A program made the position numbers and the translations under genes. The notes below the pieces were generated by a model, which was not told the DNA's origin, searched no databases, and saw only the letters and a list, made by a program, of their open reading frames with translations. A DNA stretch of 64,000 nucleotides. Source: CAZNKU01 sp045545235 (lineage in GTDB: Bacteria > Bacillota > Clostridia > Monoglobales > Firm-18). Positions 40,863-48,631 of this stretch are shown piece after piece. The stretch is taken from assembly GCA_045545235.1 (NCBI GenBank), contig JAZQAN010000010.1, positions 54,949 to 118,948 on the forward strand, written 5' to 3'. The first letter of the stretch is position 1. Every line of letters starts with the position of its first letter.

Positions 40863-42545
40863 TTATTTTGAATTCATTCTGTCGTATGCAGCATTATTGA
40901 TTTCAACCAATCTGTCAAGATTCATACCCTTAAGTTCTTTAATGTATGCATCCCAGTCAGAATCAAGGTTCTTAGCACCTGTGATAAATTCAAATCTTGC
41001 ATTTTTAACGTAACTGTCGATAGCGTTCTTCAAATCAGCGATTTCGTCAAGTTCATCAGTTGTATATACAAGTCTGTATACTCTATCGTCTATAACATCC
41101 TGAATGAAGTTTTCACCATATCTTGTGTAAAGTTCATTGATAGCAAATGCCTTAGCTTCCTGAGATGTATCACTTGAAGACATACCTAAAGAAATGTTTG
41201 TTCTTCTGAAACCAGGTGTAGCATTCTGCCAATGTGAATTCTGTGGACTACCCCACTGAAGTACAGGTTCAAGATATGGTTCGTAACCCATGAAATCATA
41301 CATACAAACTGTATCAGCTGTAGGTTCTAACCAGTCTGTACCCTTTTCACCCCAACGTGACCATACTGTCATTTCTTCTGAACACATATAGTCAGCAATA
41401 CGGAATGCTACTTCAGGATGTTCACAAGCACTTGTAATGAACATACCCTGGTCAGGCATTGTCTGCATATATCTGAATGTTGAATAACCAGCCTTAGCTG
41501 TGTTATCAAGGAACATTGGAGCATATTCGTGATTTTCACGTCTTGGTGTTCCAGCTGTCAACAGTGATGTTGAAGTACCTGCGTATACACCTACACGAGT
41601 TATTTCACCATTAAGTAGTGTTTTAAGTGTAGCCTGATCCTGAGAGAAAGTTGTCTTGTCAAGAAGACCATCTTTATAAATACCATTCATAAATGCAAGG
41701 AATTCTTTGTAACCTTCTGTAGCATAAGCCATATCGAGTGTGCCATCTTCTTTAATTGTAATGTTGTCCATACCTGTTTTAACGAAAGCATTTTCAACAA
41801 CTTCCAACATACCGCCTGTAGCATGGTCAATAATAGGAAGTTCATCCTGCTTACCATTACCGTTCATATCCTGAGCCTTGAAAGCCTTAAGTGCAGCTAC
41901 AAATTCATCCAATGTTGTAGGAACTTTCATACCTGCTTTTTCAAGCCATGCTTTGTTGATCCACAAAAGTGTAGGAATTTCATTCTGTAATGATTCGTTG
42001 TACTTAACAACACCGTAGATGTTACCATCTGACATTGTTACGTAGTCATAAATATCAAGACCGATATCTTCCTTCAACTTTTCCATCTGAGGAACAAGAT
42101 ATTCGCTTGAGTTTTCATAATACTTGTTCAACGCAATAATTGTACCGGCTTCACCGTATGTAGCAATTGAGGAAACTTCAATACCGCCGTTGTACACGTC
42201 AGGAAGATCTGTACCAGAGCTTAGTGTAAGATTAACCTTTGTAGTAGCATCTGCTGCAGGAAGCAAGTTGAATTTAATATCAACATTACCTTTTCTTTCA
42301 AGTTCTTTTGTGTACTTGTTTGTGTCATAGTCAGTAACCTGTCCGCTCTGAGACATCATAAATTCAAGTGTAACAGGTTCTTTACAGATAACGTCTGAAC
42401 CCAAAGGATTCAAAACAGGATCCATAACATAATCTCCGCTTGCAGAACCGCCGCCTGCACCATTGCCGCCGCAACCTGACAATGTAGCCATTATCAACAT
42501 TGCACTAACGATTAAAAGAGCAATAACTCTCTTTTTGTTGTTCAT
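40863..42545 (-). CDS. Extracellular carbohydrate-binding lipoprotein (LplA/YtcQ type)
   Basis: About 560 residues: a signal peptide with lipobox LSGCGG at its end, a Gly/Ser-rich linker, then a large family-1 solute-binding domain (ELPIIDHATGG, GEAGTIIALNKYYENSSEYL). Size and motifs fit the YtcQ/LplA group, which binds pectin-, alginate- or glycosaminoglycan-derived oligosaccharides. The ATG at 42545 has an AAAGGA site; two upstream in-frame codons are less well placed. It heads the transporter operon under its own promoter (42614-42642), with candidate AraC sites upstream. Confidence 0.92.
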   Translation of the reverse strand: MNNKKRVIALLIVSAMLIMATLSGCGGNGAGGGSASGDYVMDPVLNPLGSDVICKEPVTLEFMMSQSGQVTDYDTNKYTKELERKGNVDIKFNLLPAADATTKVNLTLSSGTDLPDVYNGGIEVSSIATYGEAGTIIALNKYYENSSEYLVPQMEKLKEDIGLDIYDYVTMSDGNIYGVVKYNESLQNEIPTLLWINKAWLEKAGMKVPTTLDEFVAALKAFKAQDMNGNGKQDELPIIDHATGGMLEVVENAFVKTGMDNITIKEDGTLDMAYATEGYKEFLAFMNGIYKDGLLDKTTFSQDQATLKTLLNGEITRVGVYAGTSTSLLTAGTPRRENHEYAPMFLDNTAKAGYSTFRYMQTMPDQGMFITSACEHPEVAFRIADYMCSEEMTVWSRWGEKGTDWLEPTADTVCMYDFMGYEPYLEPVLQWGSPQNSHWQNATPGFRRTNISLGMSSSDTSQEAKAFAINELYTRYGENFIQDVIDDRVYRLVYTTDELDEIADLKNAIDSYVKNARFEFITGAKNLDSDWDAYIKELKGMNLDRLVEINNAAYDRMNSK

Positions 42546-42580
42546 ATAAACAACCATCCTTTCCAATTTTAAATTTTAAA

Positions 42581-42599
42581 CCCGCCTGCACAGGCAGGG
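42581..42599 (-). promoter_or_regulatory. GC-rich stem-loop in the 5' leader of the sugar-binding protein gene
   Basis: GCCTG pairs with CAGGC, extended by CCC/GGG across a bulge, followed on the minus strand by TTTAAAATTT. It may be a weak attenuator or a 5' mRNA-stabilising hairpin. Confidence 0.45.
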
Positions 42600-42613
42600 C
42601 AATTTATAAACAT

Positions 42614-42642
42614 ATTATAACAAACTATTAATAAATTGTAAA
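42614..42642 (-). promoter_or_regulatory. Promoter of the sugar transporter operon
   Basis: Minus-strand TTTACA and TATAAT with a 17-base spacer. A repeat copy (42642-42656) abuts the -35 box. Confidence 0.7.
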
Positions 42643-42738
42643 GTGAAAATTCCGAATTCATAGTGATTTTTTTGAATTTTTCACCGTTTTTTTCGTAAAA
42701 ACACCGTGATTTTTTAATATTATAGTGAAAATTACGAA
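42642..42738. promoter_or_regulatory. Direct repeats upstream of the transporter promoter (candidate AraC sites)
   Basis: On the plus strand AGTGAAAATTCCGAA (42642) and AGTGATTTTTTTGAA (42662) are 20 bases apart; GTGATTTTTTAATA (42706) and AGTGAAAATTACGAA (42724) form a second pair 19 bases apart. Tandem sites two helical turns apart next to the -35 box are typical of AraC-family activators. GTGATTTTTTAATA recurs identically at 26837-26850 before the GH88/GH105-like operon. Confidence 0.55.
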
Positions 42739-42755
42739 CAAAAGGTTTTTTGTGA

Positions 42756-44900
42756 TTATTTGTCGATTGCACCTTTTCTGTTTTCCCTGTATACCGAAGG
42801 AGACACTCCAAAAACCTTTTTAAATGCTTTGTAAAGAGAATTTGCTGAATCAAAACCTGATGCAGCAGCAACTTCAGAAATTGCTATATTTGTATTACCA
42901 AGCAAATCCTGCGCTTTTGAAAGTCGAAGCTTGCTGAGGTAATTTGAAAAATTATCTCCGGTTGTCTTTTTGAGCATAGTAACAATGGCACGGTCTGAAA
43001 GCTCAAACTTTCCTACCAATTCTGGCATATAGAAGGAAGAATCTGTATATCTTTGTTCTATGTATTCTATAATCTGACTGCTTCTTACATCCTCTTTTTT
43101 CGAATCACCATTCAGTTTGCTGCAAATAGCTTCTATACACCCGGTTATATCAAAGGCAATTGAAACCGCATCTTTTTGTGAATCAAAAACAGGAATCGTT
43201 ACATTAAGCTTATATTCGGCAGATATCTGCGAAAGAATCGTTGTCTGTGAAAAAAACAATGGTTCAATATTGTGTGTACTCATTTCACCTTGAGTTATTT
43301 TGTACCACTGCTCATATACAATTCTTTTTGCTTCAAATTCATTGCCGCTTTTAATAATTTCATAAAGCTGTCTGCTTTTTGCCATAAATGAGCTTATATC
43401 TTCACTTTCTGTAATTTCATCATATTCCTTTAAAACTTTTACATTGCCATATTCCAGATACTGAATGGTTTTTTTTGCCCGTTCAAATATGCTTACCATA
43501 CTATTAGTATCTTCGCAAATGCTGATAACCGCCCGGACATCTGTATGATGTTCCTTATTTATCTGCAACACCGCATCCTCGACTGTATCTTTTACGGCAC
43601 TTGTCATTTTAACAAAGAAAATATTATAGTATTCATTCAAAGTCAGACTTTGAAGAACCGGAATTCCATTCTTTTTCAAAAATCTTTCAGCATCAATCCT
43701 GACATCACTGTATTCCGGCGTACTGTTTTTTAGCATAACAAAACAGTTTGGAGTTGAAAAATCCTCTGCAATCACATTTTTTTCCTCTTCTGACAACCTG
43801 AAGCACACAAGCTTTGTATACAGTAAATTTTTTAACATAGTTGAAAATTTCTTGTTTTTTCTGAATAGCTCATAAAAAACCGCATTAAGGTATGCAATAT
43901 GGTCATCATCTTCAGAATATTCAATATCCGTAACCCCGTTTGTAACAGCCAGAAGTTTTTTTATTCTTTTTCTTTCTATTACTGCAAATCCTACTGTAAA
44001 CAAAAATCCAAGTAAAACAAACAATAACATTACAACAGTAATGAAAAGCAACACGGGCTTCATCTGCTTATTCAAAGCCTCATCCGAAATACTGTAGTAT
44101 ATTTTCATTCCCGTACTTTCGCTTGAATAGCAAGAATCATATACATCAACATTATATAGCGCGCCGGTGTTAAATATTCTCTTTCCTTCAGCTGTTGTTA
44201 TAAGTACAGAAGATGTATCTTTTTCTATTCCCAGGCTTTCTACAAATTTTTCAGCATCATAACAAGCCACAAATACACAATCCGCAACATCCTCTTCTGC
44301 AGAAAATACAGTAAACAGATACACAAGCTCTTGAGTCTGACCATTTGATATATCAGTATATGCGAAATTACTCTCAAATCTTCCTGCGTGTCTTTTGTGG
44401 AAAAGCTGCAGCTGCGAAAAATCCATAGAGCAATTTTCACCCTCGTTGGTAAAACGCCAGGTTACATCATAGCTTGTACGGAAATTATCTGTTGCGCCGT
44501 TTGAGTCAATCTGCAAATCACTGTTTCTGAATAAAATAAAGGATTTACTCTGCGTAGCAACAACCGACTTTAAAACAGAATAGGATTCGCGTATACTTTC
44601 CCGACTCTCATACCATTGTGTATCGTTTATATCAACCCCATATGCCGGTGGGTTGGAAAGTATCTTAAATTCCTTTCCACCGGAAATGTTTTTAAGCACA
44701 TTCATCTGGATATTTATTTCATTTTCTATTGTTTTAACTTTTTGTTGAATTTTACTGTCAAAGTTATTTTTTGTACTTTCCTTAACAGATGCAAGAAAAG
44801 TAGAATAAAAAGGTATAAGCAAAATACACATAACAAGAATGAAAATCATAAATATTCCGAAATTATGAAATGCTTTTTTCAAGTAACTTAATTTTTTCAA
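42756..44900 (-). CDS. Membrane-bound AraC-family regulator with extracytoplasmic sensor (YtdP/YesN-like)
   Basis: About 714 residues. A first membrane helix (about 12-38, FGIFMIFILVMCILLIPFY) and a second (about 280-308, LLFITVVMLLFVLLGFLF) bracket an extracytoplasmic domain of about 240 residues that resembles Cache-type sensors. A cytoplasmic linker follows, then two AraC helix-turn-helix motifs at the C-terminus (MPELVGKFELSDRAIVTMLK and ISEVAAASGFDSANSLYKAF). This class senses oligosaccharides outside and activates adjacent transporter genes. Only TTG starts are available; the one at 44900 is well spaced from AAAGGTAG. It lies 14-20 bp after the heparinase-like gene and directly before the transporter promoter. 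Confidence 0.88.
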   Translation of the reverse strand: MKKLSYLKKAFHNFGIFMIFILVMCILLIPFYSTFLASVKESTKNNFDSKIQQKVKTIENEINIQMNVLKNISGGKEFKILSNPPAYGVDINDTQWYESRESIRESYSVLKSVVATQSKSFILFRNSDLQIDSNGATDNFRTSYDVTWRFTNEGENCSMDFSQLQLFHKRHAGRFESNFAYTDISNGQTQELVYLFTVFSAEEDVADCVFVACYDAEKFVESLGIEKDTSSVLITTAEGKRIFNTGALYNVDVYDSCYSSESTGMKIYYSISDEALNKQMKPVLLFITVVMLLFVLLGFLFTVGFAVIERKRIKKLLAVTNGVTDIEYSEDDDHIAYLNAVFYELFRKNKKFSTMLKNLLYTKLVCFRLSEEEKNVIAEDFSTPNCFVMLKNSTPEYSDVRIDAERFLKKNGIPVLQSLTLNEYYNIFFVKMTSAVKDTVEDAVLQINKEHHTDVRAVISICEDTNSMVSIFERAKKTIQYLEYGNVKVLKEYDEITESEDISSFMAKSRQLYEIIKSGNEFEAKRIVYEQWYKITQGEMSTHNIEPLFFSQTTILSQISAEYKLNVTIPVFDSQKDAVSIAFDITGCIEAICSKLNGDSKKEDVRSSQIIEYIEQRYTDSSFYMPELVGKFELSDRAIVTMLKKTTGDNFSNYLSKLRLSKAQDLLGNTNIAISEVAAASGFDSANSLYKAFKKVFGVSPSVYRENRKGAIDK

Positions 44901-44920
44901 TAGCAACTACCTTTCAGGGT

Positions 44921-46945
44921 TTACTTTATAATGTAATCTTTATTAATGTACAAATCTGTTGCTTTTAAAGAACCATCGGCTTCAATTGACAGCTTGTAAC
45001 CGCCTTTTTTATCACCCGGTTCCATATAATATGTATTTGTACCAACATCAGGAGTATGCCAATGTCCGATAAGCTCTGCAGTATCAAATACAATTGCATA
45101 AACAGCAACATATTCGTTTACAAACTCCGTAGGCTTGTAGTCGTATATAAGTGCACTACCTTCCTTGCCCTGACCAAGTCTGTTTGGTTCAGGATGATAA
45201 CAATCGTGCATAAAGCCCCAAGCCATTTTCATTTCATTTTCATAACCTTCAACATCCATCGGAAGGAATTTAACACCTATGCCATTTCGTCTGAATACTA
45301 CTCGCTTGCCATAAAATACTCTGTCATCTGTAAGGTCTTTTTCTCCTCTGTTGTTAAAGACAAAGTGTGTAATAGGCTTAACGGGAACTTTAGACTTTAT
45401 TCTGTCCACAACAAATACTGCGTTTTCACCAAATGCAAGCCATGTTCTCTGTGCTTTTTCTATATCGTCACCATAAGCCTTTGCACAGTCACTCTGGCAT
45501 ATGAAAAGATTGTCAATAACTTCGCATCTTTCAAGCTTATTCATTGAAGGCATTGGTCCTTCTTTACTTATGAAGGATTTTGTAACAACTGTCTGATGAA
45601 GAATTTCGCCGTTTTCCTTTTCAAAAGTCCATGTGTTATGAGAATCATCTGTCTTGGAGAATCTCCAGCTGTAAAGTCTGTAACAACAATGGCCGGGGTC
45701 AGCGAGTATTCTTTCATTATCATAAGCAAGAATAAAGCTGTTCTGATCCTGATGTCTGTGGCCTGTAGCCTGATTTGGCACATACCCACCCTGAATACCC
45801 AAAATAAGCTTTGGATTATCCCAGTTGTTACGGTATGCTATTGTACCTGTTTCAAATGTATTTACCAAAGGCATACCTGCTTCTTTTGGTGAAAGAGGCT
45901 TAACCTCATCTGTTGAAACATAGTTGATAAATGTATGATAGTGATACTGATTGAAAAATCCGAAAGTCGAGCTATCGTAAGGTCCTAAATCTTCCTTATA
46001 TGTAGTTTCAAAAAGCCACATTGCAAGACCCGCTTCAACCTTGCGTGTGTCGGCAAATCTTTTTGCAACGTGCATCAAAACGTCACCCGTAGGACGGAAC
46101 ACAGCCGCACTGTCACCAAAGTTCATTGTTCTCGGATACGCTTTATCTCCCCAGTCAGGGTCATTCATAGGCTTCATATACATAAAGCTTGCGGCATACC
46201 ATTTCATAAGATTAGGTTCAAATGACGAATCAAGTTCACTTGCAAGCTCAGGATTGTAAGCAACCAACATTTCATAAGAATGTACCAGATTCAAGCTTGC
46301 GTAGTTTGAATACTGAACAGATTCTCCATATGAATCCTTGTTATATGCTTTGATTGCAAGTTTAAAGTAATCAACAGCATACTTTATTGCTTCTTCATCA
46401 CCTAAAATACAAGCAGCAGTTGTAAACCCGTTGTGAAGGACCATTTTCCAGTTTGCAAAGCTTTCAAGATTATCGGTAAATCTCTTACACCACGGCAAAA
46501 TTCTTTCTTTCAGTGAATCTGTAATCTTTTTCTTTTCTTCTTCGCTGAACAATTCAGGGCACATATCATACGCAGCACAAATAGCACAGGAAATATGTGC
46601 TGTTTCGAGCATACCAACAGGTGGGTCCTGAACCTTTCTGAACCATGGTCCTATCCATTCATCATATTTTTTACCCGAAAACATTTGCATAGTCACGTCA
46701 TGAACATATCCGCCTATTTTTTCATCACCTGTAACTGCATATACCATTGCGGCATCTCCAACACGTTCCCATATATAATGCCACCACTTTGTACGGTCGT
46801 ACATAGGTGCAATTTCGTTCTTTTCATTGCTTGTGTAAGTTTTTACTCTTGCAACATAGTCGTTCCAAAGTTGAGCAAAACGCTTATCTGTTTTGATTTG
46901 CTCTTTAATTTCCGCCTTACGTTTGTCTGTTAAAATAATACCCAT
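44921..46945 (-). CDS. Heparinase II/III-like protein (polysaccharide lyase superfamily), cytoplasmic
   Basis: About 674 residues. The N-terminal 350 residues are helix-rich, as in the (alpha/alpha) toroid of alginate/heparinoid lyases (NWKMVLHNGFTTAA, MKPMNDPDWGDKAYPRTMNF). The C-terminal part has the Hepar_II_III signature GHRHQDQNSFILAYDNER followed by ILADPGHCCY. There is no signal peptide, unlike most lyases that attack polymers, so it likely acts on imported acidic oligosaccharides. The ATG at 46945 is spaced from GAGGTG; a GTG nine bases upstream overlaps that site. It heads the unit that continues with the AraC gene and the transporter. Its unsaturated products would suit the GH88/GH105-like pair at 24499-26725. 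Confidence 0.84.
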   Translation of the reverse strand: MGIILTDKRKAEIKEQIKTDKRFAQLWNDYVARVKTYTSNEKNEIAPMYDRTKWWHYIWERVGDAAMVYAVTGDEKIGGYVHDVTMQMFSGKKYDEWIGPWFRKVQDPPVGMLETAHISCAICAAYDMCPELFSEEEKKKITDSLKERILPWCKRFTDNLESFANWKMVLHNGFTTAACILGDEEAIKYAVDYFKLAIKAYNKDSYGESVQYSNYASLNLVHSYEMLVAYNPELASELDSSFEPNLMKWYAASFMYMKPMNDPDWGDKAYPRTMNFGDSAAVFRPTGDVLMHVAKRFADTRKVEAGLAMWLFETTYKEDLGPYDSSTFGFFNQYHYHTFINYVSTDEVKPLSPKEAGMPLVNTFETGTIAYRNNWDNPKLILGIQGGYVPNQATGHRHQDQNSFILAYDNERILADPGHCCYRLYSWRFSKTDDSHNTWTFEKENGEILHQTVVTKSFISKEGPMPSMNKLERCEVIDNLFICQSDCAKAYGDDIEKAQRTWLAFGENAVFVVDRIKSKVPVKPITHFVFNNRGEKDLTDDRVFYGKRVVFRRNGIGVKFLPMDVEGYENEMKMAWGFMHDCYHPEPNRLGQGKEGSALIYDYKPTEFVNEYVAVYAIVFDTAELIGHWHTPDVGTNTYYMEPGDKKGGYKLSIEADGSLKATDLYINKDYIIK

Positions 46946-46994
46946 CTTAAGCACCTCACATTGAATTTTTGGAAATACATTATTTTATTAGACA

Positions 46995-47023
46995 ATTATA
47001 TCATAGCAATAATTAAAATGCAA
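46995..47023 (-). promoter_or_regulatory. Promoter of the heparinase-like gene
   Basis: Minus-strand TTGCAT and TATAAT with a 17-base spacer, about 50 bases upstream of the ATG. Confidence 0.6.
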
Positions 47024-47076
47024 TACAAAGCAGCACCGAAAAATTGAATTATAAAGACTTTTAACTCAAATAAAAA

Positions 47077-47113
47077 ATAACCCCGTGGAAAATAAATATT
47101 TCCACGGGGTTAT
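47077..47113 (-). terminator. Terminator of the YabE-like gene
   Basis: Perfect 15-bp stem ATAACCCCGTGGAAA/TTTCCACGGGGTTAT with a 7-base loop and a T run on the minus strand. Confidence 0.9.
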
Positions 47114-47117
47114 ACAC

Positions 47118-48149
47118 TTATTCTAATATATATACTTTTGCTTTTCTTCTTCCAAAGTTAATAGCTTCAGAGTAAGAACCGACATACAAATCTATTTTAT
47201 TTCCCTTTATTGCACCACCGGTATCTGCGGCAACAGCTGTACCGTATATCCACGTACCGTTTGCGGCTTCAATATAAAGTCTTGTTCCAAGTGGTATAAC
47301 CCTTGGGTCAACTGCCACTACGCCATAGCGCACCCTCATACCCGTAGCGGTTGTAGTGCCGCAGCTGTATGCAGTTGCCGTAACATCAATACACTTTGAA
47401 TATCTGTACTGAGATGCACGGGAAACATTTGTTCTGTTGTATGAAATAGATTGTCTTGGCTTTGTACCGTATTCAACAATAGAATCTACAGCCGCAACCT
47501 TAACAGTTTCTTCAACAACATCACGGCTTACAAGCTCGCCGTTTTCGTAATATTCGCGATAAACACGGTCCACAAGTCCGTCAGAGCCTTCCTGAACAAC
47601 TTTAGTTGTTCCCAACACCATATCGCTGTTTGCAATTTTTTGAGTGTTATATTCAATAACTTCCTCAGCGTTTACCAATTTTTCTTCTACATAGGTAACA
47701 CAAATTTCCATATTCTCTGTTATTTTTTCGTTTAATGCAACATTAGTAGTAATTGAACCTGCCGGGTCAACCCCCTGACTTGTCAGGAAAGACTCAACAT
47801 CAGGCTTAGCCGTTACCATAACGGAAGTTTCCTTACCGTTTACAAAGGTCACAGAGTCGGCACGGTAAACATAAATAATATCACCGTCTTTAACCTTAGA
47901 GTCCATAGGAATTGATGTTTCATCACATTCCCCCAACGTTACATTTTTTTCCGCCAAAACTTCAGCAGTGTTACTTGCGTACGTAATAAAGCTTATTTCT
48001 TCTCCCTTGTCGTCCACAATGCTAACCTGTTTTGACATTGCGTAAACTACTCCACACACAAACTGAACTAACATAAAAGCCATAAAGATTGCCAAAGCGA
48101 CAAATCTTGGATTGTGGGAGCATTCTACGACTTTGTCTTTCAGTCGCAT
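47118..48149 (-). CDS. YabE-type cell wall protein with DUF348, G5 and 3D domains
   Basis: A 343-residue protein with an N-terminal membrane anchor (VALAIFMAFMLVQFVCGVVYA), two DUF348-like repeats (about 40-150), a G5 domain (EEKLVNAEEVIEYNT ... VVQEGSDGLVDRVYR) and a C-terminal 3D domain with its three aspartates (YGVVAVDPRVIPLGTRLYI, VAADTGGAIKGNKIDLYV). The 3D domain is an MltA-like lytic transglycosylase fold; such proteins remodel peptidoglycan in growth or spore revival. The ribosome binding site is AAGGAGG. It has a perfect sigma-A promoter and an unusually long, structured 5' leader, which points to post-transcriptional control. Confidence 0.9.
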   Translation of the reverse strand: MRLKDKVVECSHNPRFVALAIFMAFMLVQFVCGVVYAMSKQVSIVDDKGEEISFITYASNTAEVLAEKNVTLGECDETSIPMDSKVKDGDIIYVYRADSVTFVNGKETSVMVTAKPDVESFLTSQGVDPAGSITTNVALNEKITENMEICVTYVEEKLVNAEEVIEYNTQKIANSDMVLGTTKVVQEGSDGLVDRVYREYYENGELVSRDVVEETVKVAAVDSIVEYGTKPRQSISYNRTNVSRASQYRYSKCIDVTATAYSCGTTTATGMRVRYGVVAVDPRVIPLGTRLYIEAANGTWIYGTAVAADTGGAIKGNKIDLYVGSYSEAINFGRRKAKVYILE

Positions 48150-48322
48150 ATTTACCTCCTTATTGTTCGGAACATATATGTTTTTGCGTTGACATGTTCC
48201 TTTTCTGAGATTGTTTTAAATTTACAACCTCATTGACATTATATACAATTTGAGGAATTTTATTCCTCACACATAATGTCGGATTAGTGTAACTTAGTAT
48301 GTCGTTAAAATAAGTCTTGGGT
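48150..48322 (-). ncRNA. Structured 5' leader of the YabE-like mRNA, family unknown
   Basis: About 165 nt lie between the expected transcript start (near 48316) and the ATG. They fold into an outer stem GACATTAT/ATAATGTC (48235-48242 with 48273-48280) enclosing a perfect 8-bp hairpin TGAGGAAT/ATTCCTCA (48251-48269), then a second stem GGAACAT/ATGTTCC (48169-48175 with 48194-48200) just before the ribosome binding site. I recognise no known riboswitch signature. A 63-codon frame through it looks accidental. Confidence 0.5.
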
Positions 48323-48351
48323 ATTATAGCATAGTGAAATTTTTTTGTCAA
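48323..48351 (-). promoter_or_regulatory. Promoter of the YabE-like gene
   Basis: Perfect TTGACA and TATAAT on the minus strand with a 17-base spacer. Confidence 0.85.
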
Positions 48352-48571
48352 CCCTTAAAAATCAAGGAAAAATCAGGGTTTTTTTCAAAAAATGACAATA
48401 TCCGGAATATGTAGTGGTTTACATAACAGAGCTACCACAAGGTGTTCTATTGAAAAAAATTAAAATTTTTTTGGAAAATTACAAATTTTATTATAAAAAC
48501 ATTGTTCTGTACCCACACATTGGTGTGTTAACGATTTTCGAAAGACAACAGAATTCACCTTCAAAAAGAAA

Positions 48572-48595
48572 AATGCAGACATTTCTGTCTGCATT
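48572..48595 (-). terminator. Terminator of the large secreted protein gene
   Basis: Perfect 10-bp stem AATGCAGACA/TGTCTGCATT with a 4-base loop, followed on the minus strand by a T-rich tail. The remaining 48352-48571 shows no gene or further structure. Confidence 0.75.
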
Positions 48596-48631
48596 CTCTT
48601 TTGGGGTTTTATTTAAATTTTATTATGAAAC

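Noticed and set aside
48150..48322. c-di-AMP (ydaO) or other known riboswitch before the YabE-like gene
   Set aside because: The leader is structured, but the conserved core sequences of the classes I know were not found.
48160..48351. 63-codon frame in the leader of the YabE-like gene
   Set aside because: It starts at the promoter, lacks a ribosome binding site and runs through clear RNA stems, so it is not treated as a gene.
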